From positions 1 to 35,695 of the forward strand of contig CALDTL010000027.1 of assembly GCA_937923965.1 (NCBI GenBank): DNA of 35,695 nt, given 5' to 3'. Shown here one piece after another: positions 1 to 8,325 of this stretch. The stretch's first letter is position 1. Each line of letters begins with the position of its first letter. The translations under genes were made by a program, and so were the position numbers. The stretch is from an uncultured Caulobacterales bacterium (lineage in GTDB: Bacteria > Pseudomonadota > Alphaproteobacteria > Caulobacterales > Maricaulaceae). The notes beneath the pieces are model-generated. The model was not told the DNA's origin. It searched no databases and saw only the letters and a list, made by a program, of their open reading frames with translations.

Positions 1-59
1 TGCGGCAAATCGCTTAGTCTATAAAAGGCGGCTTGAGGGCCAATAAGGATTTATCATGT

Positions 60-186
60 TTTTCAATGACTTAGACGACTTGCTTGGAGAGAAAGCTGGT
101 GCCGCGAGGGAGAATTGAACTCCCGACCTCATCATTACCAATGATGCGCTCTACCACTGAGCTACCGCGGCTTTTCAATGACTTAG
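60..186. repeat. 15-bp direct repeat flanking tRNA-Thr
   Basis: The 15-bp string TTTTCAATGACTTAG occurs at 60-74 and again at 172-186. One copy lies about 22 bases past the CCA end of the tRNA and the other abuts its 5' end. Direct repeats around a tRNA can be a scar of integrase-mediated insertion or excision, or of tandem tRNA duplication followed by loss of one copy. No integrase gene is visible in the window, so the origin is inference. Confidence 0.6.
97..171 (-). tRNA. tRNA-Thr (anticodon GGT)
   Basis: The reverse strand folds as a standard cloverleaf. The acceptor stem starts GCCGCGG and pairs with TCGCGGC (one G-T), the D arm contains TAGCTCAGTGGTAGAGC, and the anticodon stem CATCA/TGATG encloses the loop TTGGTAA. 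The anticodon GGT reads threonine codons ACC/ACU. The T arm is GGGAG-TTCAATT-CTCCC. Discriminator A and the CCA end are encoded (positions 97-100 complement). It is 75 nt long with CCA. Confidence 0.96.
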
Positions 187-516
187 CACTGATAGGCATT
201 TTTATGTGTCACCTATGTGTCACATAGCAACGATTTGAAATCCTGATGAGGGTCAAATCGAAGCGCTCAGTTACAATATGTCGGGATAATTTTTCAAGCC
301 CAAATACAAGTTTGGAGAAGAAATATCTGGACTATTAGGGTTGAGAGCCGCCTGCTTTTCATTTCAGTATTGCGTGAGACTGGTTTGCTGATCCTCCAGC
401 TCTGGGTAGCGTCGCTCTTTGTCGGCTATAACCGCCTTAGACGGCGGCGCGCATAACATATCCCCATTTATAAATAGGACTAAATTCCTTTTCACTTGAC
501 TCTTTGTTTTGAATAA
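187..516. other. Gene-poor stretch before imuA
   Basis: I see no convincing coding sequence here. The only structure I noticed is a tandem direct repeat of TATGTGTCAC at 203-212 and 214-223, and a short GC-rich inverted repeat (CCGCC/GGCGG) near 432-447. A possible -35 element TTGACT lies at 496-501, upstream of the LexA box of the imuA operon. The tandem repeat next to a tRNA is a possible remnant of an integration region, but nothing proves it. Confidence 0.4.
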
Positions 517-531
517 GAACAAAATAGGAAC
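517..531 (+). promoter_or_regulatory. LexA (SOS) box upstream of imuA
   Basis: GAAC at 517-520, seven bases, then GAAC at 528-531 is an exact match to the alphaproteobacterial LexA consensus GAAC-N7-GAAC (equivalent to GTTC-N7-GTTC). The box ends two bases before the imuA ATG and covers the AGGA ribosome-binding sequence (526-529). LexA bound here would block the promoter or early transcription of imuA-imuB-dnaE2. The exact match and the known SOS control of this cassette make the call strong. Confidence 0.93.
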
Positions 532-533
532 AT

Positions 534-1175
534 ATGTCCGTTGTCGAGATTATAAATCGCCGTGATGTCGGGACGCTTGCGTCCTTTACATTGCAAGCGC
601 GGGAGGCGCTATGCCTCGCAGGCCCTGTTCGCTTGGCCAAAGGCCGCGTGCATGAGGCACTGGGCGATAGTGCCGATATGTTTGCGGTTCTGGCGGCGTC
701 GCGTTTGTCGGGGCCTATTATTTGGATTGGATTGTCGCGCGATATTGGGTCGCTGGCTCCGACGGCCCTGCAAGATTTTATCGACCCCGCGCGCATCATT
801 CTAACGGAAGGCATTAGCCGCAGCGAGGTTCTCTGGGCCGCCGAGCAAGCTTTGCGGGCGGCCTGTGCGCCATGCGTGGTGATTGAGCTTTCAAACGGTC
901 CGAACCTGCGCGAGTCGCGCCGTCTGCAAATCGCCGCGGAAGAGGGCGGCGGTATTGGCATACTCCTTATCCATGGCCGCGCCCATACATCTGCTTGCGA
1001 GACGCGCTGGCACTGCGAGGCGTCTAATGCAGGCGAGAATATGTGGACGTGGTCCCTGACGAAGAACCGAAAAGGCGAGTTGGGTGCGTGGCAGGTCAGA
1101 TGGGCGAAACCGGATAAGAGCGGAGGCGCATATGAAGCGGGTGTTATCCATCTGGCTGCCGCAACTGCCGCTTGA
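534..1175 (+). CDS. imuA: ImuA, SOS mutasome component (RecA/SulA-like)
   Basis: A 213-residue protein at the head of an imuA-imuB-dnaE2 cassette. ImuA proteins are RecA-like accessory factors needed with ImuB and DnaE2 for DNA-damage-induced mutagenesis in bacteria lacking Pol V. Residues around 40-75 (GRVHEALGDSADMFAVLAA) match the conserved N-terminal ImuA core that begins with an xVHE motif. The strand-rich segment near 80-150 (GPIIWIGLS, CVVIELS, GILLIHG) resembles the RecA fold. The ATG at 534 lies two bases behind the LexA box and four bases behind AGGA. The last 44 bases overlap imuB. Function rests on family and context; the Walker A motif is not well preserved, as is usual in this family. 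Confidence 0.88.
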   Translation: MSVVEIINRRDVGTLASFTLQAREALCLAGPVRLAKGRVHEALGDSADMFAVLAASRLSGPIIWIGLSRDIGSLAPTALQDFIDPARIILTEGISRSEVLWAAEQALRAACAPCVVIELSNGPNLRESRRLQIAAEEGGGIGILLIHGRAHTSACETRWHCEASNAGENMWTWSLTKNRKGELGAWQVRWAKPDKSGGAYEAGVIHLAAATAA

Positions 1176-2619
1176 TCTGAGACGGCGTAAGGAGGACCCG
1201 CGCGTAGCGGGTGTGTTCGCTGTGATGTCCGAGATTAAAAATGCGTGGCGGCTCACACATCTCAGCGACGCGGCGTTAGCGGCGGGGCTCTCGGCGGGCG
1301 TGTCGCTGCCTGATGCGCGCGCCATTTGCCCGGAGCTGTTGACAGAGCCATCGGACCCTGTGCGCGAGGCCGCTTTGCTGCGCGCGCTTTGGCGCTGGGC
1401 GGATCGTCTCTCGCCGTGGATCGCGCTAGATGCGCCGGATGGCTTGTTTCTGGATATCACAGGCTGCGCACATTTATTTGGCGGAGAGCCCGCGATGGCG
1501 GCACATACGCGTGAACGTCTTGCGGATATGCAGATTACCTCCCGCGTCGGGATCGCCGACACCAAAGGCGCAGCTTGGGCTTTGGCGCGGTTTGGAGGAC
1601 CTGACATATCGCTTGCGCCAACGGGACAAACAGGCGCAGCCCTCGCGGCGCTGCCCGTCGAGGCGTTACGCCTGCCGCAAAAAATAACGTCTGATTTACG
1701 GCGGACGGGGCTTCAAAATATTGGACAATTGACGCAGATTAAGCGCGCTGAACTCGCGCGGCGTTTTAGGTTGGACCTCACGCAATCTCTATCTGCGGCG
1801 CTGGGTCATTCGCCTGACCCTGTATCACCCAAAGCGGCTGATCCGGTTTACGCCGCGCGCATGACATTGCCTGACCCCATCGGCTTTCAGGCAGATTTGC
1901 TTGGTGTGTTGGAGCGGCTGACATCGTCTGTTTGCCGGCGGCTTGCAGGTGACGGGAAGGGCGCGCGGCGCTATTATCTGACGGTGCGCTGCGTCGATAC
2001 GGGCGATCATATGCTGCATATTGGCTTTGCGCGGCCCACCCATGAAACCCGCGCCGTCATGCAGCAATTCAGGAAACCCTTGGATGATTTGAAAATCGAA
2101 TTTGGCGCAGATTGGTTCCGCCTCGAGGCCGCGCATATTGAACCCATACAGCCGTTTCAAATCAGCCTTGATCAACATAAACAAGCCGAAGACGACACCT
2201 CCAAAATTATTTCGACATTGGGCAATCGTCTTGGTTTCGACCGCGTGCGCCAATTCATGCCCGTTCAAAGCCATTTGCCAGAACGTGAGTTCGTGAGCGT
2301 TGAAGCCATGGACCGCCGCGCGCCTGTGTCTTGGACCGCGACGCCGCGTAGGCGTCCTGTGAGATTATTCAGGCGGCCTGAACGTTTGGTGACCTTACAG
2401 GCAGGTCGTCCGCCGAAACGGTTTCAATGGCGAAAATCCATTTACGCCACACGAGAGGCGAAAGGCCCTGAGCGTTTGAGCGCCGAATGGTGGCAAGATG
2501 ATAGCGGCGCGCTGCGGGATTATTGGCAGGTCCAAACAGAAGATGGCCCGCGCCTGTGGCTCATGACTTACCCGGGCTCCGCCGAGCCCAATTGGTTTAT
2601 CGCAGGACGGTTCGCATGA
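1132..2619 (+). CDS. imuB: ImuB, catalytically inactive Y-family polymerase
   Basis: A 495-residue protein of the DinB/ImuB (Y-family) group. It links ImuA and DnaE2 to the sliding clamp and is thought not to polymerise. The N-terminus MKRVLSIWLPQLPLDLRRR is the typical ImuB opening, in which the acidic metal ligands of true Y-family polymerases are replaced. A QISLD segment near residues 343-347 sits where ImuB proteins carry their clamp-binding motif; it is a weak match. I chose the ATG at 1132 rather than the upstream GTG at 1084 because GGAGG lies at 1122-1126, five bases ahead, and homologous sequence begins there. It overlaps imuA by 44 bases and joins dnaE2 through an ATGA junction, so translation is probably coupled. 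Confidence 0.93.
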   Translation: MKRVLSIWLPQLPLDLRRRKEDPRVAGVFAVMSEIKNAWRLTHLSDAALAAGLSAGVSLPDARAICPELLTEPSDPVREAALLRALWRWADRLSPWIALDAPDGLFLDITGCAHLFGGEPAMAAHTRERLADMQITSRVGIADTKGAAWALARFGGPDISLAPTGQTGAALAALPVEALRLPQKITSDLRRTGLQNIGQLTQIKRAELARRFRLDLTQSLSAALGHSPDPVSPKAADPVYAARMTLPDPIGFQADLLGVLERLTSSVCRRLAGDGKGARRYYLTVRCVDTGDHMLHIGFARPTHETRAVMQQFRKPLDDLKIEFGADWFRLEAAHIEPIQPFQISLDQHKQAEDDTSKIISTLGNRLGFDRVRQFMPVQSHLPEREFVSVEAMDRRAPVSWTATPRRRPVRLFRRPERLVTLQAGRPPKRFQWRKSIYATREAKGPERLSAEWWQDDSGALRDYWQVQTEDGPRLWLMTYPGSAEPNWFIAGRFA

Positions 2620-5600
2620 GCTATGCTGAGTTAAATGCAATCTCGAATTTTACCTTCCTAAAAGGCGCATCTCATGCTGAGGAGCTGGTCGCGCGCGCCG
2701 TCGAGCTCGGACTGTCCGGTCTCGCGATTGCAGATACCAATACATTTGCGGGCATCGTGCGGGGCCATGCCGCCGCGCAAGAGATAGGCCTAAGCTACCT
2801 CGTTGCCGTTCGGCTTGTCCTGACTGACGGTGCAGAAATCGCCGCCTATCCAAAGACACGCAAAGGCTATGGCAATTTGTGCCGAGTGTTGACGCTCGGA
2901 AAACGGCGCGCCGCTAAGGGCAAATGTGAGCTAACAATAGAAGATGTGCTCGCATGGGGCGAAGCCTGTGTCTTCGTCATCATCAAAGACGTGGATCATG
3001 CCGAAGCGCTAAAAACTAAATTTGGTGAGGATGTTTTCTTGGGGTTAAAGCCTGCCTATGACGGCGAGGATGAGGCCTGTTTTGCCGCTCGCAAGGCGCT
3101 TTCTGAAGCTTTAGATATTCCCCTTGTCGCGATGGGGCACGTTATCATGCACATGGGACGGCGGCGGCGTTTGGCGGATGTGCTGTCCTGTATTCGAGAA
3201 AAAGTGAAGATTGATCAGCTCGGACGTCTCGCGCAGCCCAATGCTGAAGCTCGCCTGAAATCTGGGTTTGAAATGCGGCGCTTATTTAAGACCTATCCAG
3301 AAGCGCTTGTGAACACACAGCTTATCATGGAGCGCTGCCCATTCTCCTTGGATGAGTTGAAATATGAATACCCTGATGAAGTGACGAATGGTGAAAACGC
3401 CGACACGCGCTTACGGCGTCTCACCGAAGATGGGCTCGTTTGGCGATATCCCGACGGCCTCACGCCGCGCGTGCGGGCCATCGTCGAGAAAGAGCTCAAG
3501 TTGATTGCCGAGCTAAATTACGCCCGATATTTTCTAACCGTTTATGACATCGTTGCCTTTGCGCGGGGGCAAGGAATTCTGTGCCAGGGCAGGGGCTCTG
3601 CAGCTAATTCTGTGGTCTGTTACGCCTTGGGGATTACAGAGGCCTCGCCTGAAACTATCTCTATGGTGTTTGAACGTTTCATCTCAGACGTGCGCGGGGA
3701 GCCGCCAGATATTGATGTCGATTTCGAACATGAGCGCCGCGAAGAAGTCATCCAGCATATTTACCAGAAGTACGGCCGGCACCGCGCGGGGATTTGCTCG
3801 ACCGTCATCCACTTCCGCAGCCGCGCTGCCATCCGCGAAGTCGGCAAAGCTATGGGCCTGTCCGAGGACGCCGTCGCTGCACTGTCCTCGCAAGTCTGGG
3901 GCACGAGCAGCAAAGGCGTCGGCGATGACCGCGTTGCGGCGGCGGGGCTGGACGCTGCCGATCCGCGCCTGCGCCAAACCATAGAGCTAACGCGCGAGAT
4001 TATCGGCTTCCCGCGCCATCTCTCGCAGCATGTCGGCGGCTTTGTGATTACCGCTGGACGGCTTGATGAAATGTGTCCTGTTGAAAATGCCGCCATGGCG
4101 GACCGCACAATCATCGAGTGGGATAAGGACGATATTGATAAAATAGGTATGCTGAAAATCGACGTGCTCGCGCTCGGTATGCTGACCTGTATTCGTAAAG
4201 CCTTCGACTTGCTCGGGGAGTGGAAGGGCGAGCATTATTCCATCGCAACAGTCCCGCAAGAAGACCCCAAGGTTTACGACATGCTCTGCATCGCGGATAC
4301 ATTAGGTGTTTTCCAAGTCGAGAGCCGCGCGCAGATGAATTTTCTACCGCGTATGCGTCCGCGCACATTTTATGATCTCGTCATCGAAGTTGCTGTTATC
4401 CGCCCCGGCCCCATCCAAGGGGATATGGTCCATCCCTTCATCAAACGGCGGCGAGGGGAGGAGCCTGTTGTCTATCCGTCTGCGGCTTTGGAGCCTGTGC
4501 TGGGCAAAACATTGGGGATTCCGCTGTTTCAGGAACAAGCCATGCAAATCGCCTCGGTCGCAGCTGGATTTACGCCGAGCGAGGCCGACCAACTCCGCCG
4601 CGCGCTTGGGACGGCGCGCGGCCCCGGCACCATCCAAAAATTCAAGGATCGCTTCATCATCGGCTGTATCGAAAACGGCTATGACGAAGATTTCGCCTGC
4701 GCCGTGTTTCGGCAACTTGAAGGGTTTTCTGGCTACGGGTTTCCCGAAAGCCACGCCGCCAGTTTTGCACTGCTCGTTTATGTGTCTAGTTGGCTTAAGT
4801 GTCATCACCCGGAAGTCTTTTGCTGCGCGCTCCTCAACGCGCAACCCATGGGATTTTACGCGCCTGCGCAGATCGTCCGCGACGCGCGTGAACATGGTGT
4901 GCCTGTACGGCCTATTTGCGCCGAGCATAGCTATTGGGATAATGTGCTCGAACCAGCGGGCAATGGGCAGCTCGCGGTGCGGTTAGGCTTTCGGCAGATT
5001 AAAGGCTTTCGCGAAGAGGACGGGCATTGGCTCTCGGCGGCGCGGGGGAATGGCTACCGATCTATTGATGCGGTGTGGCGAAAGGCAGGACTTGACCGCT
5101 CGGCCTTATCCCGGCTCGCGCAAGCGGATGGTTTTGCCGCGCATGGCTTGAGCCGCCGCGACGCGCTGTGGGCTGTTAAAGGCCTTGGCGGCGAAAAACC
5201 ACTGCCGCTTTTTGCGGCCTTAGGCGAGGGCCTGCCGAGCGTTCCGGCGGACCTCCCTAGTATGGACCTACGGGAGCAAGTTTTTGAAGATTATATCGGC
5301 ACGCGCCTGACTCTTCGCGAGCATCCTGTGACATTGCTACAAGAGGATATTGGCGAGACATGCCCGTCGCAAAATCTGCGCGATACGGTTGACGGACGTT
5401 GGGTTGAGGTCTGCGGCCTTGTGATTACGCGGCAGCGCCCGGGCACGGCAAGCGGCGTGATTTTTCTAACCCTCGAAGACGGCACAGGCGTTTCTAATAT
5501 TGTGGTTTGGCCGAGCGTTTTTGAAAAGCGGCGTAAAGCTGTGATGGCGGGGCGGCTGCTGAAAATACGCGGAAAGCTGCAACGCGAAGGCATTGTAACC

Positions 5601-5903
5601 CATGTCATCGCAAACCAAATAGATGACCTGTCTTATCTTTTGGATACATTGGGCGATACGCGCAGCGCCGGCAGAAATATCAATCCAACCCATGATAATG
5701 CCGATGAAGCCAAGCGCCCCATTCCAGCCAAAGAAGCAAAACGCGCGGGAAAAAAATCGCCTGGCAACCGTCTCTCGCCCGCAAAAGATCGTCCAATTCT
5801 GCCGAAGCGCAATATATCAGGATGTTATAATTCTGGAGGCGGCGGTGCGCGCCATCCGCGTCAACAAGCTAATAAATTATTCCCAAGTCGGGACTTTCAC
5901 TGA
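2616..5903 (+). CDS. dnaE2: DnaE2 error-prone DNA polymerase III alpha-like
   Basis: A 1095-residue C-family polymerase that extends past lesions in the SOS mutasome with ImuA and ImuB. The PHP domain starts at residue 1 (YAELNAISNFTFLKGASHAEEL). The catalytic palm follows, with GRGSAANSVVCYALG near 325-340 and the metal-binding PDIDVDF near residue 363. An OB-fold domain occupies about 929-1005. A basic linker of about 60 residues then leads to the C-terminus ending PSRDFH, the usual end of DnaE2. The start ATG at 2616 overlaps the imuB stop (ATGA); an upstream in-frame start lies inside imuB and has no homology. Expression should follow the LexA box at 517-531. Confidence 0.96.
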   Translation: MSYAELNAISNFTFLKGASHAEELVARAVELGLSGLAIADTNTFAGIVRGHAAAQEIGLSYLVAVRLVLTDGAEIAAYPKTRKGYGNLCRVLTLGKRRAAKGKCELTIEDVLAWGEACVFVIIKDVDHAEALKTKFGEDVFLGLKPAYDGEDEACFAARKALSEALDIPLVAMGHVIMHMGRRRRLADVLSCIREKVKIDQLGRLAQPNAEARLKSGFEMRRLFKTYPEALVNTQLIMERCPFSLDELKYEYPDEVTNGENADTRLRRLTEDGLVWRYPDGLTPRVRAIVEKELKLIAELNYARYFLTVYDIVAFARGQGILCQGRGSAANSVVCYALGITEASPETISMVFERFISDVRGEPPDIDVDFEHERREEVIQHIYQKYGRHRAGICSTVIHFRSRAAIREVGKAMGLSEDAVAALSSQVWGTSSKGVGDDRVAAAGLDAADPRLRQTIELTREIIGFPRHLSQHVGGFVITAGRLDEMCPVENAAMADRTIIEWDKDDIDKIGMLKIDVLALGMLTCIRKAFDLLGEWKGEHYSIATVPQEDPKVYDMLCIADTLGVFQVESRAQMNFLPRMRPRTFYDLVIEVAVIRPGPIQGDMVHPFIKRRRGEEPVVYPSAALEPVLGKTLGIPLFQEQAMQIASVAAGFTPSEADQLRRALGTARGPGTIQKFKDRFIIGCIENGYDEDFACAVFRQLEGFSGYGFPESHAASFALLVYVSSWLKCHHPEVFCCALLNAQPMGFYAPAQIVRDAREHGVPVRPICAEHSYWDNVLEPAGNGQLAVRLGFRQIKGFREEDGHWLSAARGNGYRSIDAVWRKAGLDRSALSRLAQADGFAAHGLSRRDALWAVKGLGGEKPLPLFAALGEGLPSVPADLPSMDLREQVFEDYIGTRLTLREHPVTLLQEDIGETCPSQNLRDTVDGRWVEVCGLVITRQRPGTASGVIFLTLEDGTGVSNIVVWPSVFEKRRKAVMAGRLLKIRGKLQREGIVTHVIANQIDDLSYLLDTLGDTRSAGRNINPTHDNADEAKRPIPAKEAKRAGKKSPGNRLSPAKDRPILPKRNISGCYNSGGGGARHPRQQANKLFPSRDFH

Positions 5904-5952
5904 GCGCAGCTTTGCCTCTTGATTAAAGACGCCAACCTTTTACCTATGGTCC

Positions 5953-6117
5953 ATGTCTGAAAAGGGTCGACAAAGTAAGCTGACGCGCGAAGAACGCCTC
6001 GCGGCGCAATTACGAGCCAATTTACGGCGCCGGAAACAGGCCGCGCGAAAGATTAAGTCCGCGCCATCTGAGACAGGCTTGTCAAAGGAACATACTCCAG
6101 ACAAATCCTCGCCTTGA
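5953..6117 (+). CDS. Small basic protein upstream of murA
   Basis: A 54-codon frame reading MSEKGRQSKLTREERLAAQ, then a very basic stretch RANLRRRKQAARK, then a polar tail. The pattern ERLAAxLRxNLRRRKxQAR is, to my knowledge, shared by short unannotated proteins that precede murA in many alphaproteobacteria; I cannot run the search that would prove it. It ends 55 bases before murA on the same strand and could be cotranscribed. There is no clear Shine-Dalgarno sequence. The helical, Arg/Lys-rich composition suggests a nucleic-acid- or ribosome-associated peptide, which is inference only. Confidence 0.72.
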   Translation: MSEKGRQSKLTREERLAAQLRANLRRRKQAARKIKSAPSETGLSKEHTPDKSSP

Positions 6118-6172
6118 AATCGCCTGCGTCCACGCATAACACCCGCGAGACTCAGGATGATGAAAGATAAAA

Positions 6173-7438
6173 ATGGATAAAATTGTCATTGAAGGTGGCT
6201 TTCCGCTTAACGGTGAAATTAGCATTAGCGGAGCCAAAAACTCCGCGATCAAATTGATGGCTGTTTGCTTGCTAACCGATGAACCGGTGACCCTCACCAA
6301 CATGCCGCGCTTGCGCGATACGCGCTCTATGGCCGGTTTGCTGCGGCATCTTGGAGTGGACATCGACGAGGGCAGCGCGGATGTAATGAAAATGCATGCG
6401 CCGAAGCTCACGGAGTCGACCGCGCCTTACGACCTTGTTCGAAAAATGCGTGCGAGTTTTAACGTACTCGGACCGATTCTTGCGCGAGAACATAAGGCAA
6501 AAGTCTCCTTGCCTGGCGGCTGCGCAATCGGCGCACGGCCCGTGGATTTGCACTTGAAGGCCCTTGAGTCTCTTGGTGCCAAGATCGAGTTGGATGCTGG
6601 TTATGTCGTCGCATCGGCAAAGGGTGGTCTGAAAGGGGCGGAGATAACCTTTCCGTTTGTGACTGTGGGTGCGACCGAACATGCGATGCTCGCCGCTGTC
6701 TTGGCGGACGGCGAAACAGTGCTGAACAACGCGGCCCGCGAACCTGAAATTGCAGATCTCGCAAATTGCCTCAATTCTATGGGTGCAAAAATCATGGGCG
6801 CGGGGCGATCTCAAATCACGATTCAAGGCGTCGAGCGCCTTTCGGGCGTAAAATACGCCGTCGTGCCTGACCGCATTGAGGCCGGCACTTATGCCTTGGC
6901 GGCCGCGACAGCGGGCGGCTCGGTCAGATTAAAAAATATCCGAGCGGATCATCTCGGATCTCTTTGGCCATTAATCGCCCAATCTGGGGCAAAAGTATCG
7001 CTCGATGAAACATCTGTACTGATTGAACGGGGCGGGGGCAGGCCAAAGCCCGTTGATGTCGATACAATGGCCTATCCCGGCTTCCCAACGGATTTACAGG
7101 CGCAATTTATGGCTTATATGTGTCTCGCCGACGGCGTTTCAATTGTGCGGGAAAACATCTTCGAAAACCGCTTCATGCATTGTCCGGAGCTGGCTCGAAT
7201 GGGGGCAGACATAACGGTAACGGGAAGAGAGGCTATTGTACGCGGCGTCAAAGAGTTTCGCGGCGCTCAAGTTATGGCGACGGACTTAAGGGCATCCGCT
7301 TGTCTCATCAATGCAGGTCTGGCCGCGCGGGGTGAAACACACATTAGCCGCGTCTACCACCTTGACCGTGGCTTCGAGGACATAGAAGGAAAGTTGGAGC
7401 GCTGCGGCGCACGCATTTCGAGGCAAAAAGATGACTGA
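6173..7438 (+). CDS. murA: UDP-N-acetylglucosamine 1-carboxyvinyltransferase
   Basis: 421 residues, the normal MurA length. The enzyme transfers enolpyruvate from PEP to UDP-GlcNAc in the cytoplasm, the first committed step of peptidoglycan synthesis. The substrate-binding motif [11 protein letters not shown] includes Lys22-Asn23. The reactive loop [15 protein letters not shown] carries the catalytic Cys117, so the enzyme should be fosfomycin-sensitive in principle, unlike MurA variants with Asp at this position. FPTDLQAQF near 300-310 is also typical. The gene overlaps the following DUF2948 gene by 8 bases, indicating coupled translation in the murA-to-yacG block. Confidence 0.97.
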   Translation: MDKIVIEGGFPLNGEISISGAKNSAIKLMAVCLLTDEPVTLTNMPRLRDTRSMAGLLRHLGVDIDEGSADVMKMHAPKLTESTAPYDLVRKMRASFNVLGPILAREHKAKVSLPGGCAIGARPVDLHLKALESLGAKIELDAGYVVASAKGGLKGAEITFPFVTVGATEHAMLAAVLADGETVLNNAAREPEIADLANCLNSMGAKIMGAGRSQITIQGVERLSGVKYAVVPDRIEAGTYALAAATAGGSVRLKNIRADHLGSLWPLIAQSGAKVSLDETSVLIERGGGRPKPVDVDTMAYPGFPTDLQAQFMAYMCLADGVSIVRENIFENRFMHCPELARMGADITVTGREAIVRGVKEFRGAQVMATDLRASACLINAGLAARGETHISRVYHLDRGFEDIEGKLERCGARISRQKDD

Positions 7439-7847
7439 GTTGAAGTTGAGAGCGGTTGATAGCCCGGATATTGAGGTCGTCGCCAGCGCTGTCCAAGATG
7501 CTATTTTTCAAATTGGCCAAACGCGCTATGACGCAACGGGCCGGAGCTTTACCTTACGTCTCTCTCGATACAGACATGAATCAACCACACCTCAGCGCAT
7601 CGAATGTGGATTGAGGTTTGACGGTGTCATGTCCGTTCAGTCTCAGGGTGTTAATACAGAAAAATCAGAAGCTTACGCCGTTATCCTTGGGCTAGAGTTT
7701 GACCAAATTGACGCCCCAGCAGGGCAGTTCAATGTCTTGTTGGCCGGCGGCGGGGTAATACGATTGTCTGTCGAATCCGTAGATATTACTTTGGCTGACA
7801 GAGGTGATCCAAGCCCAACGAAACGCATTCCTAATCATGACGGATAG
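7431..7847 (+). CDS. DUF2948 family protein
   Basis: A 138-residue soluble protein of unknown function. It matches the DUF2948 pattern in sequence and place: an LRAVDSPDIEVVASAVQDA opening, CGLRFDGV near the middle, and LLAGGGVIRLSVESVDITL near 105-125. In many alphaproteobacteria DUF2948 lies directly after murA, as here (8-base overlap). The end overlaps the UPF0262 gene by 11 bases. In most relatives I recall, hisD sits between these two genes; here it is absent. No catalytic motif is evident. Confidence 0.85.
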   Translation: MTELKLRAVDSPDIEVVASAVQDAIFQIGQTRYDATGRSFTLRLSRYRHESTTPQRIECGLRFDGVMSVQSQGVNTEKSEAYAVILGLEFDQIDAPAGQFNVLLAGGGVIRLSVESVDITLADRGDPSPTKRIPNHDG

Positions 7848-8325
7848 TGAAGACCATTACATTGCTGAGATGCACATCGATGAGGACAGTCTGCCTGTTT
7901 CGTCTATTGAAATGCAGCATGAGCGCAGAGTCGCCATCTTTGATTTGCTAGAAGAGAATGAATTTCGACCTCTGGATAGTCCCAATGGGCCTTATATCCT
8001 TCGTCTCGCGTTGAAAGACGGCAGCAGGCTGACTTTTGATGTGACACGAACCAATAGCTCGAACTGCGGATCCTACACTTTGACTCTCGTGCCGTTCAGG
8101 CGAGTAATCAAAGATTATTTCATGATCTGCGAAAGCTACCATAATGCGATCAGAACTGCGACTTCAGCCCAGATTGAGGCCATTGATATGGGCCGCAGAG
8201 GTTTGCACAACGAGGGCTCTCGCATGCTGACAGATGCTTTGCGCAACCAGGTTGAGTTAGACTTTAATACGTCACGTCGATTTTTCACGCTGATTTGCTC
8301 ACTTCACAGGCGAACCGTCTCATGA
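7837..8325 (+). CDS. UPF0262 family protein
   Basis: A 162-residue protein matching UPF0262. Diagnostic stretches are HERRVAIFDLLEENEF near residues 28-43, PYILRLALKDGSRLTFDV near 51-68, and MGRRGLHNEGSRMLTDAL near 117-134, the most conserved part of the family. The function is unknown. I chose ATG 7837 rather than the upstream start at 7804 because MTDSEDHYIAEMHID resembles the usual N-terminus; the chosen start overlaps DUF2948 by 11 bases. The stop overlaps the next start (ATGA), so it is probably translated together with the phosphatase homolog. Confidence 0.87.
   Translation: MTDSEDHYIAEMHIDEDSLPVSSIEMQHERRVAIFDLLEENEFRPLDSPNGPYILRLALKDGSRLTFDVTRTNSSNCGSYTLTLVPFRRVIKDYFMICESYHNAIRTATSAQIEAIDMGRRGLHNEGSRMLTDALRNQVELDFNTSRRFFTLICSLHRRTVS

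Noticed and set aside
437-961. 174-codon leftward open frame over imuA
   Set aside because: It lies antisense to imuA, has no recognisable family and a low-complexity Arg/Ser-rich composition typical of shadow frames.
2523-2615. N-terminal extension of DnaE2
   Set aside because: These codons lie within the imuB coding region in another frame and have no DnaE2 homology; the ATGA junction at 2616 is the natural start.
4372-4986. 204-codon rightward frame inside dnaE2
   Set aside because: It overlaps the conserved polymerase core of DnaE2 in another frame and is rich in Ser/Arg/Pro without any motif.
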